DNA of 64,000 nucleotides from Hexactinellida sp. DTS-2022 (taxonomy: Eukaryota; Porifera; Hexactinellida), in the NCBI GenBank assembly GCA_028753945.1, contig JAPNXP010000004.1:3782001-3846000 (forward strand). The letters are read 5' to 3'. The notes beneath the pieces are model-generated. The model was not told the origin of the DNA, ran no database searches, and was given only the letters and a program-made list of their open reading frames with translations. Every line of letters starts with the position of its first letter. Positions within the stretch are counted from its first letter, which is position 1. Of this stretch, positions 60,064 through 64,000 are shown in pieces. Both the position numbers and the translations under genes were made by a program.

Positions 60064-62784
60064 CAGTGGCGGACACAAGGGGGGGCGGTCGCCCCCCCAA
60101 TATTTTCGAAAGAATAAAGTTTAAAGAAATTTGAGTGAAAAAGTGGAAACACAAGGAATCTTTTACTTTAAAAGTGGAAGGAGTGCGTACAAATTGTAAT
60201 AGAAACACAACAACAAAATAGCATAATTATATAGCGAAATTGGGAAAAGACACTACTAATCCTCAAGTGTTCAAAAGCCTTAATAAAGAAAAAAAGCTAA
60301 AGTGTTCAAAAGACTTAAGTGTGTAAAGAATATATTTATAAAGTGTATTTAGTATAATGGTGTAACTCGGACTTTTTGATTCTCCCAACGATCAAGCACT
60401 TTGTCCAAATTTAGTCTTTTTATAATGTCTTTGTTCATCGAAAGCAGCATAAAGTCACCGGCCAACGAAAATCTAAGCTGTTTCGAGCCCAGCTTAATAT
60501 GCGATTCATCGCACTAAAACTCCTTTCCACCGTTGCGGTACCTACAGGTAAGGTCTTCGAGATGGCGAGAACTTTGAAAAGGTTTGGGTACAACTCAGAA
60601 TCAATGTACTTTCCAGCTGCAATCAAAATCTTCGCTCGTTCACACTCTGTCTTTATTAATGCCGAGTCAATCTTCAGACAATCTCCGAATTTGCCAACAA
60701 GGGTGGATATGGTGTTATAATCCAGGTATGTCGCTTTTGACGCATCTAGAGCTTCCAGTGCTGCCAGCATGCTGGTATTCTCCCTTGAGAAACGTCGTTC
60801 CAATTCCTCAAGAAGCATGGGAACAGAAGCTGCCTTAAGACTTTCACAAAACTCGCGTGGGCATGTCGATCTTGTGACACCCCGCCTCGAAACATACAGA
60901 GGATCCTCATAGTCCAACGCAATGTTTACAGTTGAACAAAGCTCTTCGGCATGTTCAATGATGTCGTTGGTTTTAAGCTCGAGAAGAAGCCTTTTTACAG
61001 CCAACATTTCGTTTGCAACGTTCACCCATTTGATGTCATACTCTTGCATAGTCTTACTTAATCCATTCATTATGGCTAATACCTTGTGGAGAAAGCAAAG
61101 CGATATAACAAATTTTCCCGAGAGAATCTTGTGATAGAGACCCGCAGCCAAATCAGCCTGCTTTGAATTCGAAGTACCAATCTTCTGTAGACTTACAAGA
61201 ATTGCCTGAAGTCTTTTCACCATAGTATTAACTCCCTCAAACTTACAAGCCCATCGGACTTCTGTAAGAGAGGAGGCTGCCATTATAGGCTGTTTGGGAT
61301 AACACTCCTTTTGAACAGATTCAAATATTTCCCTGTGACTGGCGACGTTGAAAATGTCATGTAAGGACTTATAGACATTTATAACATTATTTGCTTCAGA
61401 AACTGTTCGAAAATAAGCAGCTACAACCAAATTCAAACGGTGCGCTGCACAATGGATGTACAACAACCAAGGGTAATGTCTTCTTAGTATAGCACCTACA
61501 CCTTTGTAACACCCGCTCATAACAGATGCGCCGTCTGCTCCAAGTGCCAATAGCGTGGCGGAAGAACACAGTTTTTAGTGGTTGGCAAAACTCCTTCTAC
61601 AATAGTCTGGGCATTAGTTTCTTTTAGCCTGGTGAGATCATAAAATCGCTCTTCGATTTGTCCTTCGTTTACAAATCTAAAACAGGTGGACAGCTCTTCA
61701 TGCCCCGCATTATCTTTGCATTCATCAATGAGCATTGAATACATCCCCGCGCTGTTTAATAGTTTCTCAATTTGATGACGAACCTCGCAAGCTAACGCTT
61801 TTATCAAATCGATTGAGGATCGCTTTGACGTGTAATCGTACGCATTATATTGTTGTAACATCCTACCGTGCAGTTGTTTAAATGTTGGGTTAGTGCATAG
61901 CATAGTCTTGATAAATTCTTTCCACTTTCCAGCATTAAGAGATTCATTAGTTTCATCGTGTCCTCTATATGCTATCTCCTCAGAACAAAAGTACCGATGA
62001 TACTCCAACAGTATTTTCATGTATTCTCGATTATTTTCCACTACAGAAGGCCTCTCAGGGTCTAAGATATTTATAATGCCGGCTGCTGGATTCTTTTTCT
62101 GGGTGCTATAACTTTCCCAGCGAGTCATGGAAAGTAGGTGATCAGAGCTTGCGTCATGGGACTTAAAACCGCGATTGGTTTCCATCGCCTTTGACCAGGT
62201 AGAAAAGCCAACTTTAGTAAATGCTGTATCACTTTTTGATGTTGATGTGCTAAAGTTTCTACAAGCAAAACAAAACGCCTTGTCTTTTGCAATGCTGTAT
62301 TCAAGCCATGGGAAGCTAGTATACCAGATTGCTCGAAAAGAACGATTCTTTTGGTCTCTCGGATAGGACAGTAAATTTGGCTGCGTTGGTCCGTCAATCA
62401 AAGTTCCAAGGCCACTCACATCCACGTCTTGATCAACTGAAATTGTAGGAGTCAATGAAGTAACTGTCGCAGAATCGCAAATGTAGATGGGTGTAGGGTT
62501 TCAGTACTGGCTAGAGAGCAATCCTGATTATTTTCTTCGGCGTTTGTTTCCACCCTTTTAGCAAAATATGACATTATTGGTAAAAGGTTTGCGTTATTCG
62601 CCGTCCTTTTCATTATGATATACGATATGTCTAATATAAAATACAAAATATACATTTAAACACAAAATCAGCCGCTGGCAATAAGAAGATTGATTGGGGG
62701 CACTGACTAAGAATACTGAAAGTGTGATGAGTGAGTCCCAACTAAATTTCGCCCCCCCAATATTTCGTCAAGTGTCCACCACTG
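60064..62784 (-). mobile_element. hAT transposon, 2,721 bp
   Basis: Short TIRs CAGTGGCGGACAC (left) and, inverted, CAGTGGTGGACAC (right). Exact 8-bp duplication TGACTCAT (60056-60063, 62785-62792). Excision in silico restores the repeat's 'aatgctgactcatcactt'. G7/C7 palindromic tracts adjoin both ends. Encodes one frameshifted transposase on the minus strand. Confidence 0.95.
60349..62613 (-). pseudogene. hAT transposase with TTF-type zinc finger and DUF4371, frameshifted
   Basis: Starts MKRTANNANLLPIMSYFAKR (62,613). A frame change between about 62,520 and 62,455 leads into the TTF-type finger (FCFACRNF, FSTWSKAMETNRGFKSHDAS) and DUF4371-like region (YRGHDETNESLNAGKW) with the first catalytic Asp in MLIDECKDN. 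A second change near 61,570 leads into GADGASVMSGCYKGVGAIL (second Asp) and HCAAHRLNLV. The C-terminal dimerisation motif LPVGTATVERSFSAMNRI is followed by a third change near 60,500, after which KQLRFSLAGDFMLLSMNK runs to a stop at 60,349-60,351. About 755 codons in total, a full-length hAT of the ZMYM-like group, lightly damaged; otherwise complete. Confidence 0.92.
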
Positions 62785-62982
62785 TGACTCATCACTTATT
62801 ATATTCCACTGAAACTTGAATTTCTTTGAAATGAAGTGAGTTAAAACGAAACTTCCAACTTTCTAAGGGTCGTTGCCTTTTGAAACACATTTCTAAAACA
62901 ATTTAACACCTTCATGGTAATGATGACATGGCGAAAAAAAATTCAAAATTGCATCATGTGCCGACAGCATGTTCCTTTGGAG
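62785..62982 (-). repeat. Complex repeat, minus orientation, up to the interrupted hairpin
   Basis: Inverted 'gaaacttccaact', 'cgttgccttttgaaacac', 'cacatggcgaaaaaaa' modules and the first arm of a hairpin ('gtgccgacagcatgttcct'). Confidence 0.88.
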
Positions 62983-63166
62983 CAGGGTTTCATCCAGGCG
63001 TATGCAGCGCGCCTGGAGGTGCGTGAATTTGGAGGGAAAGATTTCTAGGCGCGCGAAAATCGATAATGATTCCATAGACGTGATCAAAAATGAGTAATCT
63101 ATGCGCGTGTGAGCGAGGTCAAACTAAATCTAGGCGCGCGGGAAATTTTGTCTGGATGAAAGCCTG
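62983..63166. mobile_element. hAT MITE inserted into a central hairpin
   Basis: Termini CAGGGTTTCATCCAG / CTGGATGAAAGCCTG with the exact 8-bp duplication CTTTGGAG (62975-62982, 63167-63174). Interior has 'aggcgcgcg' repeats, GC-rich against the surroundings. Confidence 0.93.
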
Positions 63167-64000
63167 CTTTGGAGGCACTATCAATAAACCACCATCAAAA
63201 TACAGTGCCACCAAAGGTACATGCGTCAGCACAGGCTGCAATTTTGGATTTTTACTACTGTGCCGACTATACTATAGTATAGTGGCCCAGTTCTAATCTT
63301 ACTGCCTTGGTTATTATTAGTCCGTAGCCTCTCCCCAGAACAGAGTTTAATTAACTCAGAGCCCAAATTTTCAGGATAGGTGTCTCATGGGTTACAGATG
63401 TGCACCTGGGGTCACGATTTATTATTATATTTTTTTGGACGCATATTTGCACCTGTTTAATATTTGAAAAAGAACAATAAATAGTGCGCGAATATTTAAT
63501 TTATATGCATTCGATAGAGAATTAAATTCTACACCTTTTCACAGTGCACGAATTTTTAAATTGGGTTTCGTTTGTGCCATAATTGAGTTGCAAGTTTCCT
63601 TTGTTTACTAACACTTCAGTTCAATTGAAAGTGTTAAATCTAATTCTATTGTTTCACCTTGCGATAATTCTAGTGATTCAACTTGTGGGATCGAGTAGGT
63701 TTCTATTTTATAATTGAAAACTAAGATACTACATTCCATAACAACGACAGATTATGTGATTATATTTATTTCTGCTTAGAATATTCTTGCACAATGGATA
63801 CATGACGAATTTAATTCTAATTAATTACCTCTGTGTTTAACTTATAGAGATGGTTCCAAATAGATTAGTGGGGTTATCGAGTGCTCTGAATTCAAATATG
63901 ATAGTGAAATTCAATTTAGATTAATAATTATTGCAAATAATTGAACTTAATTTATTTTGATGTACATAATATTGGTGTTAAATTATTAATAGATTAATTA
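63167..64000 (-). repeat. Complex repeat, minus orientation, to the window edge
   Basis: Second hairpin arm, one palindrome cassette (63,256-63,303), a type C head ('cccatgagacac' inverted), then subrepeat and long-arm modules. Continues beyond the window. Confidence 0.88.

Noticed and set aside
60499-61134. Plus-strand open frames in the hAT element
   Set aside because: Antisense shadows of the transposase.

Overview
This is a eukaryotic, almost certainly animal (metazoan) genomic window. It is AT-rich, has spliced genes with GT-AG introns, and is packed with DNA transposons and a complex tandem repeat. The animal assignment rests on a PH plus EF-hand phospholipase C gene of the delta type, a decayed multi-Tudor gene and a THAP-domain P-element transposase. 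I cannot name the species. All counts and alignments were made by eye.

Region 1 (about 1-4.7 kb) holds diverged copies of the repeat family that dominates the right side, plus a foldback/Helitron-like element. Region 2 (4,741-16,528, minus strand) is the 5' part of a phospholipase C gene. Six exons encode the N-terminus, a PH domain and the first two EF-hands, and the splice phases agree from exon to exon. The catalytic X/Y and C2 exons must lie left of the window. Its introns are full of small nonautonomous elements: CAGGG-type hAT MITEs with 8-bp duplications, TA-flanked pogo-like MITEs, an 817-bp foldback, a MULE-like element and Helitron-like copies. Region 3 (about 17.8-19.9 kb, minus) is a frameshifted, MITE-interrupted relic of a Tudor-domain protein.

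Region 4 (about 20.0-58.5 kb) is a tandem array of a complex unit of roughly 0.85-1.5 kb. Each unit has an internal ~60-bp subrepeat zone, a variable 'head' with complementary ends, a (TAA)n tract that often holds 35-bp palindromic cassettes, and a ~120-bp hairpin followed by a T run. The array contains an opposite-orientation 3.6-kb block (23,711-27,312) built around three copies of an 852-bp period. It also contains recent kilobase-scale duplications and a 3,141-bp P-superfamily transposon (37,065-40,205) with 68-bp terminal inverted repeats and a broken THAP transposase.

Region 5 (58.5-64.0 kb) is the same repeat family in minus orientation. It is interrupted by a MULE-like element that itself carries a precise Helitron-like insertion, by a 2,721-bp hAT transposon with a frameshifted TTF/DUF4371 transposase, and by a hAT MITE inserted into a hairpin. 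The only gene that looks intact is the phospholipase C; everything else is mobile, repetitive or decayed. The most unusual structure is the 35-bp palindrome cassette, stacked at one fixed site of the larger unit, in fixed orientation, up to 14 times in a row.
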